Shown one piece after another: positions 9,280 through 18,301 of a stretch of DNA of 64,000 nucleotides. Within the stretch, counting starts at the first letter, position 1, and each line of letters opens with the position of its first letter. The position numbers and the translations under genes are program-made. Where the stretch lies: NCBI GenBank assembly GCA_018969685.1, contig JAGWXX010000003.1, positions 1 through 64,000 of the forward strand, given 5' to 3'. The DNA is from Acidobacteriota bacterium (GTDB lineage Bacteria > Actinomycetota > Acidimicrobiia > Acidimicrobiales > Ilumatobacteraceae). Below the pieces are notes generated by a model, which was not told the DNA's origin, made no database searches, and was given only the letters and a program-made list of their open reading frames with translations.

Positions 9280-10449
9280 TCAGGGCTTCGGATGCCGGGC
9301 CACGTTGAGGAGCAGGCCCGATGCGGTCATCACCGCGAACAACGAGGAGCCGCCGTAAGAGATGAACGGCAGGGTCAGCCCCGTCACCGGCAGCGCCCCG
9401 ACCACGCCGCCGATGTTGATCGCCGCCTGGATGCAGAGCCACGCCGTGATGCCGCCCGCCAGCAGGGAGCCTTGCACGTCGGCCGCCCGAAGCGACGCGC
9501 GGAGTCCGGCGCCGAGCAGCACGAGGAATCCCCCGAGGACGATCGTCGACCCGATCAGGCCGAACTCCTCCGCCACGACGGCGAAGATGAAGTCGGAGTG
9601 CGCCAGGGGGACGTACCCCCACTTGCTCGTCCCCTCCCCTGCACCGGTCCCGAGGATGCCGCCGTTCGAGATGGAGAGGATGGACTGCCACACCTGGTAG
9701 CCCTGATCGGCACGGCTCTCCTCGAGGTTGAGGAACGCGAAGAAGCGTCCCTGCAGCCGCTCGCTCGTGGCGACCACGGCCGCGGCGCCGGCGAGCGACG
9801 CACCGACGAGGCCGGCGACGAGGCGCACCGGCACGCCGGCCATGAACATCATGGCCACGACGATGCAGGTGAAGACGATGGCCGCCCCCACGTCGCGCTG
9901 CGCGAGGCACGCACATGCCGCCAAGCCCCACACGACCGCGGCCGGCCGGAAGACCCGCTTGGGGTCGTGCGCCTCGGACTGCCGCCGCCCCAGCAGGCTC
10001 GCAAGGTGGACGACGACGCCGACCTTCAGCGCCTCCGACGGCTGGAAGCCGACCCCCGACACCTCCACCCATGCACGCGCGCCGTTCACCGTGACGCCGA
10101 CGCCCGGCACGAACGGCAGCGCCATCATCCCGAGCGTCAGGCCGAGGAACCACAGCGACACGGCGCCCCACACGCGGTAGGGCATCCGGTAGGTCGCAAG
10201 GCCCGCCAGCAGCCCGAACGCCGCCCACAGGAGCTGCCTGCGGAACATGTTCCACGGCGAGCCGCCGTTGTTGATGGCCACGATCGACGAGGCCGACAGC
10301 ACCATCACGAGGCCGACCAGCACCAGGGCGGCCACCACGGCGAGCGCCGCCATGAACGCGCCCGTCGGGGGCAGGAGCGGCGCCAGCTCACCGTTCCGCG
10401 AGATCGCCGCGCGCCGCCGCTCGGCGAGCGTCTGCCGCCGCGCGCTCAC
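9280..10449 (-). CDS. ftsW: FtsW (SEDS peptidoglycan polymerase, divisome)
   Basis: MVLSASSIVAINNGGSPWNMFRRQLLWA...GFQPSEALKVGVVVHLASLL...QRDVGAAIVF...EEFGLIGS...LPVTGLTLPFISYGGSSL; GTG start overlaps murD stop. Confidence 0.95.
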   Translation of the reverse strand: MSARRQTLAERRRAAISRNGELAPLLPPTGAFMAALAVVAALVLVGLVMVLSASSIVAINNGGSPWNMFRRQLLWAAFGLLAGLATYRMPYRVWGAVSLWFLGLTLGMMALPFVPGVGVTVNGARAWVEVSGVGFQPSEALKVGVVVHLASLLGRRQSEAHDPKRVFRPAAVVWGLAACACLAQRDVGAAIVFTCIVVAMMFMAGVPVRLVAGLVGASLAGAAAVVATSERLQGRFFAFLNLEESRADQGYQVWQSILSISNGGILGTGAGEGTSKWGYVPLAHSDFIFAVVAEEFGLIGSTIVLGGFLVLLGAGLRASLRAADVQGSLLAGGITAWLCIQAAINIGGVVGALPVTGLTLPFISYGGSSLFAVMTASGLLLNVARHPKP

Positions 10450-11756
10450 CGTGCGGCGTCCCGGCCCGCGCGGTCGCGAACGAGCCGCGCGAAGTGGTCC
10501 CCCCGTTCGCCGTAGTTGGCGTACCAGTCGAGGCTCGTGCAGCCCGGGGAGAGGAGGACCGTGTCGCCGGGAGACGCAAGGTCGCCGGCGAGGGCGACCG
10601 CTTCGTCCATCGAGGATGCGCGCACCACAGGGCACCGGCCCGCGAACGCCGCCGCCACCTCGTCGGCGCTCGTGCCGATCGCGACGACCGACACCACCGA
10701 GTCGTGGACCATTCCCGACAGATCGAGGTCCTTGTTGCGTCCGCCGGCGATGAGCACGATGCGGGGGAACGCCGCAAGCGCGACCGAGGCGGCGTGCGGG
10801 CTCGTCGCCTTCGAGTCGTCGTACCACCCGACGCCCCGCAGTTCGGCGACGAACTCGATGCGGTGCGCCGCGTGCCGGAACGAGGCGAGGGCCGCGGCGG
10901 CGTGCTCCGCACGGGCGAGCCCGGACTCGATCGCGACCGCGCACGCGGCGAGCGCGTTCGCCACGTCGTGCGGCATCGAGCGCGACATCGCCGATGCCTC
11001 GACGATGCCGCCCGACGGCCCGACGAGCCGGCCGTCGCGCACCCGGTAGTCGCCCTCGTCGGCCCCGAAGGTCACCGCACGGCCCGCCGACGAGCGCGCC
11101 GCACCGACGATCGCACGATCCGCGACCGGCGCGACGGCGACGTCACCGGTGCGGAGGGCCGCCCACAGGCGGGCCTTGCTCGCGCGGTAGTCGGCGAGGT
11201 CGCCGTGCCAGTCGAGGTGGTCGGGTGCGAGGTTCAGCCACGCCGACGCATCGGGCCGGAAGTCCCGGGTGAAGGCGAGGCGAAAGCTCGAGCACTCCAC
11301 CACCAGCACCTCTGCGTCGTCGGGCGCGGACACCAGCGGCACCTCGGTGTTCCCCACCGCCGCGCAGCGGCGCCCCGCAGCCGACACGATCGCCGCCGCC
11401 ATGAGCGTCGTCGTGGTCTTGCCGTCGGTGCCAGTGATCGCGAGCATGGGTCGGCGCCCCCCGGCGCGCTCGGCCTCCCACCGGTAGGCGAGTTCGATCT
11501 CCGACGCGACTTCGATCCCCGTCGCGAGCGCGCGCGCCACCACCGGGTTGCGGGGCGGCACGCCGGGCGCGGGGACCAGGAGGTCGCACGACTCCACCGC
11601 CCGCTCCATCTCGGCCGACGTGAGCAGATCGGCCCCCAGCTCGTCGGCGAGTGCGCGGTGCGCGGACGACGGCGCGTCGTCGGCGAGCAGCAGCCGGGTC
11701 CCGCGGCGCGCGAGCGACCGTGCGACCGCCGTTCCGGCGACGCCGAGCCCGAGCAC
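10446..11756 (-). CDS. murD: UDP-N-acetylmuramoylalanine-D-glutamate ligase MurD
   Basis: AITGTDGKTTTTLMAAAIVSAAGRRCAAVGNTEVPLV...VECSSFRL...LNLAPDHLDWHG...WYDDSKATSPHAASVAL. Start at GTG 11756 or CTG 11768 (uncertain). Confidence 0.95.
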   Translation of the reverse strand: MLGLGVAGTAVARSLARRGTRLLLADDAPSSAHRALADELGADLLTSAEMERAVESCDLLVPAPGVPPRNPVVARALATGIEVASEIELAYRWEAERAGGRRPMLAITGTDGKTTTTLMAAAIVSAAGRRCAAVGNTEVPLVSAPDDAEVLVVECSSFRLAFTRDFRPDASAWLNLAPDHLDWHGDLADYRASKARLWAALRTGDVAVAPVADRAIVGAARSSAGRAVTFGADEGDYRVRDGRLVGPSGGIVEASAMSRSMPHDVANALAACAVAIESGLARAEHAAAALASFRHAAHRIEFVAELRGVGWYDDSKATSPHAASVALAAFPRIVLIAGGRNKDLDLSGMVHDSVVSVVAIGTSADEVAAAFAGRCPVVRASSMDEAVALAGDLASPGDTVLLSPGCTSLDWYANYGERGDHFARLVRDRAGRDAAR

Positions 11757-11764
11757 CGCGGCCG

Positions 11765-12811
11765 TCAGAAGCGGATCTCCCTGGTGAAGTCCGCGATGAA
11801 GATCGCCACCGCCGTGGCGACGCAGATGCCCGACACGATCCAGAAGCGGATGATGACCGTGGTCTCGGGCCAGCCGGACAGCTCGAAGTGGTGGTGGATC
11901 GGCGACATCTTGAGCAGCCGCTTCGTGCGCCCGGAGGCCTTGAAGACGCCCATCTGCACGGCGACCGAGCCGGCCTCGAAGACGTTGATCGCGCAGATCA
12001 GCGGCAGCAGCAGGTGCGTGTTCGTCGTCACCGCGAGCATGCCGAGGGCGGCGCCGAGCCCCAGCGCGCCGACGTCGCCCATGATGATCCGCGCCGGAGC
12101 GGCGTTCCACCAGAGAAACCCGCCGCATGCGCCGGCCATGGCCGCGGCGAGCACCGCAAGGTCGAGCGGGTTTACGATGCCGTAGATCCGCGGGTTCCTG
12201 AACGCCCAGTACGCGATGATCGTGAACGCGAGGAATCCGAAGAGCGCAGAGCCGGCGGCGAGGCCGTCGAGCCCGTCGGTCACGTTGACGGCGTTGCTCG
12301 TGCTCCACACCATCAGCGACGTCCACAGCACGAACAGCCACGACGGGAGGTCCCAGCCGGGACTCGCCGCCCTCGTGAACGACAGGGTCTCCGCGACGCC
12401 CGTCGTCGACGCGAGGAGGGCGAGGAGCGCAACCGTGATGCCGAAGGTGATCCAGCCCTTCTTCTTCCAGAAGATCCCGCGGTTGTGCTGCCGGCGCACC
12501 TTCAGGAAGTCGTCGAGGAACCCGATCGCCGCCAGCACGAGGACCGTGAGCCAGATCACCATCGCCTGATCGGAGAACGGCAGGCCGTCGCGCACGTGTG
12601 CGACCACCCAGCCCAGGAAGCCGGCACCGAGGATGGCGATGCCCCCCATGGTCGGCGTCCCCTGCTTCGCGAGGTGGTGCACCGGCCCGTGGTCCTCTGC
12701 CCCGAGGATCGGCTGGCCCTTCCCGATCTGCTGGAACAGCCACATCATCGCCCGCGTCCCCGCGAGCGACGCCACCATGCCGATCGCGCCGCCGATCAGG
12801 ACCGCGATCAT
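11765..12811 (-). CDS. mraY: Phospho-MurNAc-pentapeptide transferase MraY
   Basis: GTPTMGGIAILGAGFLGWVVAH...NVTDGLDGLAAGSALFGFLAF...WWNAAPARIIMGDVGALGLGAALG...SPIHHHFELSGWPETTVIIRFWI. Confidence 0.97.
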   Translation of the reverse strand: MIAVLIGGAIGMVASLAGTRAMMWLFQQIGKGQPILGAEDHGPVHHLAKQGTPTMGGIAILGAGFLGWVVAHVRDGLPFSDQAMVIWLTVLVLAAIGFLDDFLKVRRQHNRGIFWKKKGWITFGITVALLALLASTTGVAETLSFTRAASPGWDLPSWLFVLWTSLMVWSTSNAVNVTDGLDGLAAGSALFGFLAFTIIAYWAFRNPRIYGIVNPLDLAVLAAAMAGACGGFLWWNAAPARIIMGDVGALGLGAALGMLAVTTNTHLLLPLICAINVFEAGSVAVQMGVFKASGRTKRLLKMSPIHHHFELSGWPETTVIIRFWIVSGICVATAVAIFIADFTREIRF

Positions 12812-14235
12812 GCGCCGCCCCCCGCGAGCTCACGCACGACCGACGCGTCGTCGAATGGCACGGTGCGGCCGCCACCGTCCTGCACCGCCTCGTGTCCCTT
12901 GCCCGCGACGACGACGACGTCGTCCTTCCCGGACGCGGCGAGCGCCGCGCGAATCGCCTCGCGACGGTCGAGCTCGACCGCGACGCTGGCACGCGACCCC
13001 TCGCCCACGCCCGACAGGATCTCCCGCGCGATCGCGGCGGGGTCCTCGCTGCGCGGGTTGTCGCTCGTCACCACCACCGAGTCGGCCAGTCGCGCGGCGA
13101 CCGCCCCCATCGCCGGACGCTTCGCCCGGTCGCGATCCCCGCCGCAGCCGAAGACCACGACGAGCGAACCCGATCCGCCCATGGCGTCGCGCACCGACTC
13201 GAGCAGCCGCTGCAGCGCCTCCGCATCGTGCGCGTAGTCGACGATCGCGGTCGCGCCGTGCGTCTCCACGACCTCGTAGCGCCCGCGGACGCCGCCGAAC
13301 CCCGCGAGCCCCGCGGCAACCGCTCCCTCGTCCGCGCCGACGGCCGACGCCGCCGAAGCCGCGCACAGCGAATTCATCACGTTGTACCCGCCGCCGATGC
13401 CGACCTCGATGCGGCGGCCGCGCCACGCGTAGGAGTGGCTCCGCAGGCCGACGCGCACGTCGGCCGCATCCGACCGGTGGACCGCCGTGCACGGAATCGC
13501 CGCCGTCGCGAGGATCTCGCGGCCGCGCGGATCGTCCGCGTTCACCACGCCGTGGTCGGAGAGCCCGCGCGAGAACAGGGACGCCTTCGCCGCGAAGTAG
13601 GCGTCCTCGGTGCCGTGGAAGTCGAGGTGGTCGCGGCCGAGGTTGGTGAACACCGACGCCGCGAACCGCATGCCCGCGACGCGCCCCACCGCCAGCGCGT
13701 GGGACGACACCTCCATCGCCACCGCCGTGCACCCCGCATCGCGCATCGCCGCGAGCCTCCGCTGCAGGTCGCAGGACTCCGGCGTCGTGCGGGCCCCGGT
13801 CAACGTCCCGATCGTGCCCGTCCTGCGCCCGTCCGCCTCGAGGATCGCCGCCACCATGCCGGTCGTGGTGGTCTTGCCGTTGGTCCCCGTCACGCCCACC
13901 ACCGTCATCCGCTCGCTCGGACGACCGTGCACCTCGGCGGCGATCGCCCCCATCGCGCGGCGCGCGTCCCGGACGATCACCTGCGCGACCGGCACGTCGA
14001 GCTCCCGTTCGACGAGGAGCGCGCGCGCACCGCGGGCGACGGCCCGTCCTGCCAGATCGTGGCCGTCATGACGAGCGCCGACGATACAGCAATAGACCCA
14101 GCCCGCACCGACTGCCTCGGTGTCGTTGGTGACCTCGACGACCGTGGACCCGGGATCCCCCACCACGCGGGCTCCGTCGAGGCCTCCCATGGACGATGCG
14201 GCGGCGACGAGTTCGCCGAGCCGGCGCGGGATCAT
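12808..14235 (-). CDS. murE: UDP-MurNAc-tripeptide synthetase MurE (meso-DAP type motif)
   Basis: GVTGTNGKTTTTGMVAAILEADGRRTGTIGTLTGARTTPESCDLQRRLA...TNLGRDHLDFHGTEDAYFAAKASLF...TSDNPRSEDP (DNPR motif associated with meso-DAP). Stop overlaps mraY start. Confidence 0.95.
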   Translation of the reverse strand: MIPRRLGELVAAASSMGGLDGARVVGDPGSTVVEVTNDTEAVGAGWVYCCIVGARHDGHDLAGRAVARGARALLVERELDVPVAQVIVRDARRAMGAIAAEVHGRPSERMTVVGVTGTNGKTTTTGMVAAILEADGRRTGTIGTLTGARTTPESCDLQRRLAAMRDAGCTAVAMEVSSHALAVGRVAGMRFAASVFTNLGRDHLDFHGTEDAYFAAKASLFSRGLSDHGVVNADDPRGREILATAAIPCTAVHRSDAADVRVGLRSHSYAWRGRRIEVGIGGGYNVMNSLCAASAASAVGADEGAVAAGLAGFGGVRGRYEVVETHGATAIVDYAHDAEALQRLLESVRDAMGGSGSLVVVFGCGGDRDRAKRPAMGAVAARLADSVVVTSDNPRSEDPAAIAREILSGVGEGSRASVAVELDRREAIRAALAASGKDDVVVVAGKGHEAVQDGGGRTVPFDDASVVRELAGGGA

Positions 14236-16166
14236 CCGCGCGGACCGAGCTCTGCGGGCCGTTCCTTCGCGCACCCCGTGTCGCCGTCGACCGGCCGCAC
14301 GCCCAGCTCGGAGACGAGGAGCTGCGCGATCGAGGCGAACACCGGCGCAGCGGCGGTCCCTCCGAAACGGTCCTGCGACGCGGGATCGGGCTCGTCGATC
14401 GACACGAGCACCGTGAACTCCGGCGCTGCCGCGGGCAGGAACCCGACGAACGACGCGAAGTAGGCGCGCGTCCCGTCGTCCTTCACGTAGGTGCCGTTGT
14501 CCTGGCGCTTGTACCCCGTGCCGGTCTTGCCCGCGACCGTCAGGCCCGGCACCTTCGCCAGCGATCCCGTGCCGAAGCACACCACGTCGGAGAGCATCGA
14601 CCTCATCGTCGCAGCAACCTCGGGCTTCAGCACGTCACGCGGTGCCGGCGCGGCGAGCGGCACCGCAGTGCCGTCGGCGCCGACCGTGCCCGTGACGATG
14701 CGCGGCGCCACGTACGTTCCCCCGTTCGCGACCACGTTCACGCCCGCGACCAGCTGCAGCGCGGTGGCCGCGTATCCGTACCCGTAGGCGTTGGTGAACC
14801 GCTCGGTCCCGCGCCACTGGTCGGGCGGCGAGAGCAGTCCGCGGGACTCGCCCGGAAACCCGAGCGCCGTGCGCTCGCCGAACCCGAAAGCCCGGAGGTA
14901 GGCGTGGCGCACGCCGTCGGCTAGCAGCTGCGACGCCATCACGGTGCCGAGGTTCGACGAGTCCACGAGGATGCGCCGGACCGTCATCGGCTCGGTGCCG
15001 TGCGGATAGGCGTCCGTGAGGACGGTCTCCCACTCGGTGCCCTCGTCGAACACCTGCGAGCCGGGCACCGTGAACGCGCTCTCCGGCGCGACCACACCCT
15101 CGTTGAGCGCCGTGGAGATGCTGAAGACCTTGGCCACCGACCCCGGTTCGTGCGCCTCGACGGCGGCGAAGTTGCCCGAGTCCGCCGAGTAGGTCCCGTC
15201 CGCGTTGCGACGGACCGTCGAGAGCGCGTAGATCTCGCCGGTCGCGACCTCCATCACGATCGCCGTCCCGCTGAGCGCGCCGATCCGGGCGACCTGTTGC
15301 GCGAGGACCGCGTCGACCTGCACCTGGATGTTCCGGTCGATCGTCGTCAACAGGTCGCGCCCGGGTTCGGCGAACGTGGTGTCGGTCCCCGCGGACGCGA
15401 TCGCCCTGCCGTCGGCGTTCACCTCCCGCACGACGCGCCCGTCGGTGCCGCGCAGTTCGGCGTCGTACTGCAGCTCGAGCCCCGCCGTCCCGGCCCCGTC
15501 CGGATCGGTCCGCCCGATCAGCGGTCGGAGCGACCCGATCGTCAATTCGCGGCGCTGCTCGGGGTACGACGCGACGCCGGGGAGGCCGAGCGCCACCACG
15601 GCGGCGGCCATCGCCTCGTCGACCTGCCGGGCGACGTAGGCGAAGCTCGACCCCTCCCGCTCCATCCGCGCGAGGAGCTCGGCTTCGCGCTCGGGAGCGA
15701 GTCCGAGAATGCCCGCCAGCGCGCGGGCCGTGCCCACCGGGTCGGTCACCTCGCGCGGATCGACGAAGATCGTCGATGCCGGAACGGGCAGCGCGAGCTC
15801 CAGCCCCGTTCGATCGAGGATCGACCCGCGCTCCGCGCGGATGGTCGTCGTCCGGGTGCGCTGCTCGGCACCGGCATCGCGGTAGACCTGCGAACCCGTC
15901 GTCTGCAGCCACGCGACGCGCAGCAGCAGGCCGACGAGGACGGCGCCGACCGCCGCGTGCGCGACGACGGTCCTCGACCGCAACGGCCCGCCGCGCAGAT
16001 CGACGGTCATGCGGCGCGCGAGCCGCCGTGCACGCCCGCCCCGTGGCGCCGCGACCCCTGCGACAACCCGCTCGACCGACGTCGGCGGGAGATCGGCGGG
16101 ACGGACGAACGTGCGCGTGCCGGGACGGGCGGCGACGCCGTCAGCCGACCGAGCAGCGGTGCGCAC
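14232..16166 (-). CDS. ftsI: Penicillin-binding protein FtsI/PBP3 (divisome transpeptidase)
   Basis: TM near N-terminus; RAERGSILDRTGLELALPVPASTIFVDP; SxxK (GSVAKVF), SxN (DSSNLGT), KTG (AGKTGTGYK). Confidence 0.94.
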   Translation of the reverse strand: MRTAARSADGVAARPGTRTFVRPADLPPTSVERVVAGVAAPRGGRARRLARRMTVDLRGGPLRSRTVVAHAAVGAVLVGLLLRVAWLQTTGSQVYRDAGAEQRTRTTTIRAERGSILDRTGLELALPVPASTIFVDPREVTDPVGTARALAGILGLAPEREAELLARMEREGSSFAYVARQVDEAMAAAVVALGLPGVASYPEQRRELTIGSLRPLIGRTDPDGAGTAGLELQYDAELRGTDGRVVREVNADGRAIASAGTDTTFAEPGRDLLTTIDRNIQVQVDAVLAQQVARIGALSGTAIVMEVATGEIYALSTVRRNADGTYSADSGNFAAVEAHEPGSVAKVFSISTALNEGVVAPESAFTVPGSQVFDEGTEWETVLTDAYPHGTEPMTVRRILVDSSNLGTVMASQLLADGVRHAYLRAFGFGERTALGFPGESRGLLSPPDQWRGTERFTNAYGYGYAATALQLVAGVNVVANGGTYVAPRIVTGTVGADGTAVPLAAPAPRDVLKPEVAATMRSMLSDVVCFGTGSLAKVPGLTVAGKTGTGYKRQDNGTYVKDDGTRAYFASFVGFLPAAAPEFTVLVSIDEPDPASQDRFGGTAAAPVFASIAQLLVSELGVRPVDGDTGCAKERPAELGPRG

Positions 16167-16168
16167 GA

Positions 16169-16588
16169 TCAGCCCCCGATCGCGTCGTCCGGCTGCAGGG
16201 AATCCTCGGGTCGGGGCAGCGCCACGTCGTCGTCCATGGACCCCGACGCCACCGCCACGGCCACGGCCACGTCCTGCGGCACCGCGACGAACCGTCCGGT
16301 CCGGCCGGGCACCATGCCTTCGCCGGCTGCGCGCTCCCGCAGCACGTCGGGCGCGATCAGCGCCGCGCGGGACTGGCGGAGTTCGTCGTGGTACGCGCGT
16401 GCGGCGCGGAGCTCTGCGGTCACCTTGTCGATCTCGAGCTGCTGCGCGGCAATGGTCGCGTGGAACGCCACGACGAGGGTGACGATGACGAACAGCCCCG
16501 CCACGAAGAGCGCCGCCGCGCCGACGGCACCCCGGCTCACCGGCTCGACGACCGTGAGGTGCCGCTGCGGGGAGATGACCAGTGCCAT
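16169..16588 (-). CDS. FtsL-like septum formation protein (bitopic, coiled coil)
   Basis: 139 aa; single TM (AALFVAGLFVIVTLVVAFHATIAA) then coiled-coil QQLEIDKVTAELRAARAYHDELRQSRA; located between rsmH and ftsI. Confidence 0.72.
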   Translation of the reverse strand: MALVISPQRHLTVVEPVSRGAVGAAALFVAGLFVIVTLVVAFHATIAAQQLEIDKVTAELRAARAYHDELRQSRAALIAPDVLRERAAGEGMVPGRTGRFVAVPQDVAVAVAVASGSMDDDVALPRPEDSLQPDDAIGG

Positions 16589-16589
16589 C

Positions 16590-17528
16590 TCAGCGACCGA
16601 CCTTCTCGACGACCCGCAGCTTCGCGGCGGACGCGCGGGGGTTGCGCTCCAGTTCGGCCTGCGAGGGCCGCCTCGGAGCGCGAACCCGCCGCACCCGCCT
16701 CCGCACCGTGTCGGGGTGCACGAAGGGAGACGCGTCGGGGGGCGACGCACGCTCCGCATCGGCGAAGGCGCCGGCGACGATCCGGTCCTCACCCGAGTGG
16801 TACGAGAGCACCGCGATCCGCCCTCCCGGACTCGTCGCGTCGATGGCCTGGCGGAGCGCGGCGGGCAGCGCGTCGAGCTCGCCGTTGACCTCGATCCGGA
16901 TCGCCTGGAACGCCCGCTTCGCCGGATGCCCACCGGTCCGCCGCGCAGGGGCCGGAATCGCCGCGACGACCACCTCCGCGAGGTGCGCGGTGTCGCGGAC
17001 CGGCCGCGCCGACACGATCGCCCGCGCGATCCGCCGTGCGTGGCGCTCGTCGGCATGGTCGCGCAGCAGCGACGCGAGGCGCTGCTCGTCGTAGCCGTTG
17101 ACCACGTGGTCGGCGGTCAGCTCCTGCGTGCGGTCCATGCGCATGTCCAGCGGTCCCGCAGACCGGTAGGTGAAGCCGCGCTCGGCGCGGTCCAATTGCG
17201 GCGAGGAGACGCCGAGGTCGAACAGCGCGCCGGAGATCTCCGTGAGACCGTGGCGGGCGAGGAACTCGGGGATCCGGTCGAAACGCCCGTGCTCCACGGC
17301 GAGGCGGCCGCCGAACCGCTCGACCAGCGGCGCGGTCGCCTCGTGGGACGCGTCGTCACGGTCGATGCCGAGGACCCGGAGGTCGGCGCGCCGCTCGAGG
17401 AGCGCGCCCGCGTGCCCACCGCCGCCCAGCGTGGCGTCGACGACGGTGCCCGCGGGCACGGCGTCGAACGCCTCGAGGACCTCGTCGAGCATGACGGGCT
17501 CGTGGATGAAGCCGGGTGCAGCGTGCAT
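16590..17528 (-). CDS. rsmH: 16S rRNA (cytosine1402-N4)-methyltransferase RsmH/MraW
   Basis: HEPVMLDEVLEAFDAVPAGTVVDATLGGGGHAGALLE...FDLGVSSPQLDRAERGFTYRSAGPLDMRMD...KRAFQAIRIEVNGEL...VLSYHSGEDRIV. Confidence 0.96.
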   Translation of the reverse strand: MHAAPGFIHEPVMLDEVLEAFDAVPAGTVVDATLGGGGHAGALLERRADLRVLGIDRDDASHEATAPLVERFGGRLAVEHGRFDRIPEFLARHGLTEISGALFDLGVSSPQLDRAERGFTYRSAGPLDMRMDRTQELTADHVVNGYDEQRLASLLRDHADERHARRIARAIVSARPVRDTAHLAEVVVAAIPAPARRTGGHPAKRAFQAIRIEVNGELDALPAALRQAIDATSPGGRIAVLSYHSGEDRIVAGAFADAERASPPDASPFVHPDTVRRRVRRVRAPRRPSQAELERNPRASAAKLRVVEKVGR

Positions 17529-17548
17529 GTCGTGCGCCGAGGTGCGGC

Positions 17549-17667
17549 CCGTCCTCCTGCAGTTCCCCGAACGGCCGATGTCGTCGGGATGTCTCCCCGG
17601 ATCGACGGAGTGCCAGCGGGCGGAGGGTTGCTGGCGCCCTGCCGATCGGGAAACTGCAGGAGGACGG
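17549..17667 (-). repeat. 22-bp inverted repeat enclosing a 75-nt loop with nested hairpins, between mraZ stop and rsmH start
   Basis: Left arm CCGTCCTCCTGCAGTTCCCCGA (17549-17570) vs reverse complement of right arm (17646-17667) CCGTCCTCCTGCAGTTTCCCGA, 21/22 identical; the mismatch becomes a U-G pair in minus-strand RNA. Confidence 0.85.
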
Positions 17668-17668
17668 A

Positions 17669-18106
17669 CTACGCGGTTGCGTCGGGGCGCTCCACCCCCT
17701 CTCCAGCGATCTCCCGCAGCGCCTGCGCGCTGATCGACCCGTGTCGGCCCGGTTCCCAGATCTCCACGCGGTCGAACGATCCGGTGACGACGACCCTGGA
17801 GTTCAGCGAGAGGCCGGCGTAGGCGCGCAGCACCTCGTCGACGAGGATCCGACCCTGGGCGTCGACGACGACCTCGAAGGTGTTGCTCGCGAGCGCCCGC
17901 TGCTGGTTGCGGTCCATCTCGCCGCGCCGGACCTTCTCGACGGCGTCGCGGGCGACCTCCTCGAACGAGTCGGCGGTGAGGATGTCGACGCACTTGTCTC
18001 GACCGACGGACAGGTAGCAGCGCGGCTCCAGGCGGGGGCGGAACGGCGCAGGCAACGCGACGCGACCCTTCGGGTCGAGTTGCCGCTCGTGCACACCGAC
18101 GAACAC
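17669..18106 (-). CDS. mraZ: Transcriptional regulator MraZ
   Basis: VFVGVHERQLDPKGRVALPAPFRPRLEPRCYLSVGRDKCVDILTADSFEEVARDAVEKVRRGEMDRNQQRALASNTFEVVVDAQGRILVDEVLRAYAGL (two SpoVT/AbrB-like DPKGR/DAQGRI repeats). GTG start at 18106 preferred over the 185-aa ORF start. Confidence 0.92.
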   Translation of the reverse strand: MFVGVHERQLDPKGRVALPAPFRPRLEPRCYLSVGRDKCVDILTADSFEEVARDAVEKVRRGEMDRNQQRALASNTFEVVVDAQGRILVDEVLRAYAGLSLNSRVVVTGSFDRVEIWEPGRHGSISAQALREIAGEGVERPDATA

Positions 18107-18180
18107 CCGGACCTCCGCGCCATGACTCCGGAGCCCCGTGGACTCCGTCGTGGGACCGCCCCACCGCGCCGAGAGAGTAC

Positions 18181-18230
18181 CCCCACTTTCCCCCACTTCC
18201 AAGCACATTTCCCCACCACACCCCACCCCA
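18181..18230 (-). promoter_or_regulatory. Putative MraZ operator: phased TGGGG boxes
   Basis: CCCCA (=TGGGG on the coding strand) at 18181, 18191, 18211, 18221 on a strict 10-bp phase, with a degenerate box (AAGCA) at 18201; an extra CCCCA at 18226. About 75 bp upstream of the mraZ start. Confidence 0.8.
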
Positions 18231-18301
18231 TGGGCATAATTCGGCCTGGGTATGGCCCCACAGGGGCGGAATTGCGCGTCACCAGGAGGGGGAGGCTCGG
18301 C

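Noticed and set aside
12992-14580. Hidden murF between murE and ftsI or in the extended ORFs 10446-12992 / 12808-14580
   Set aside because: The extensions beyond the murD and murE starts are off-frame translations of neighbouring genes and contain no second Mur ligase motif.
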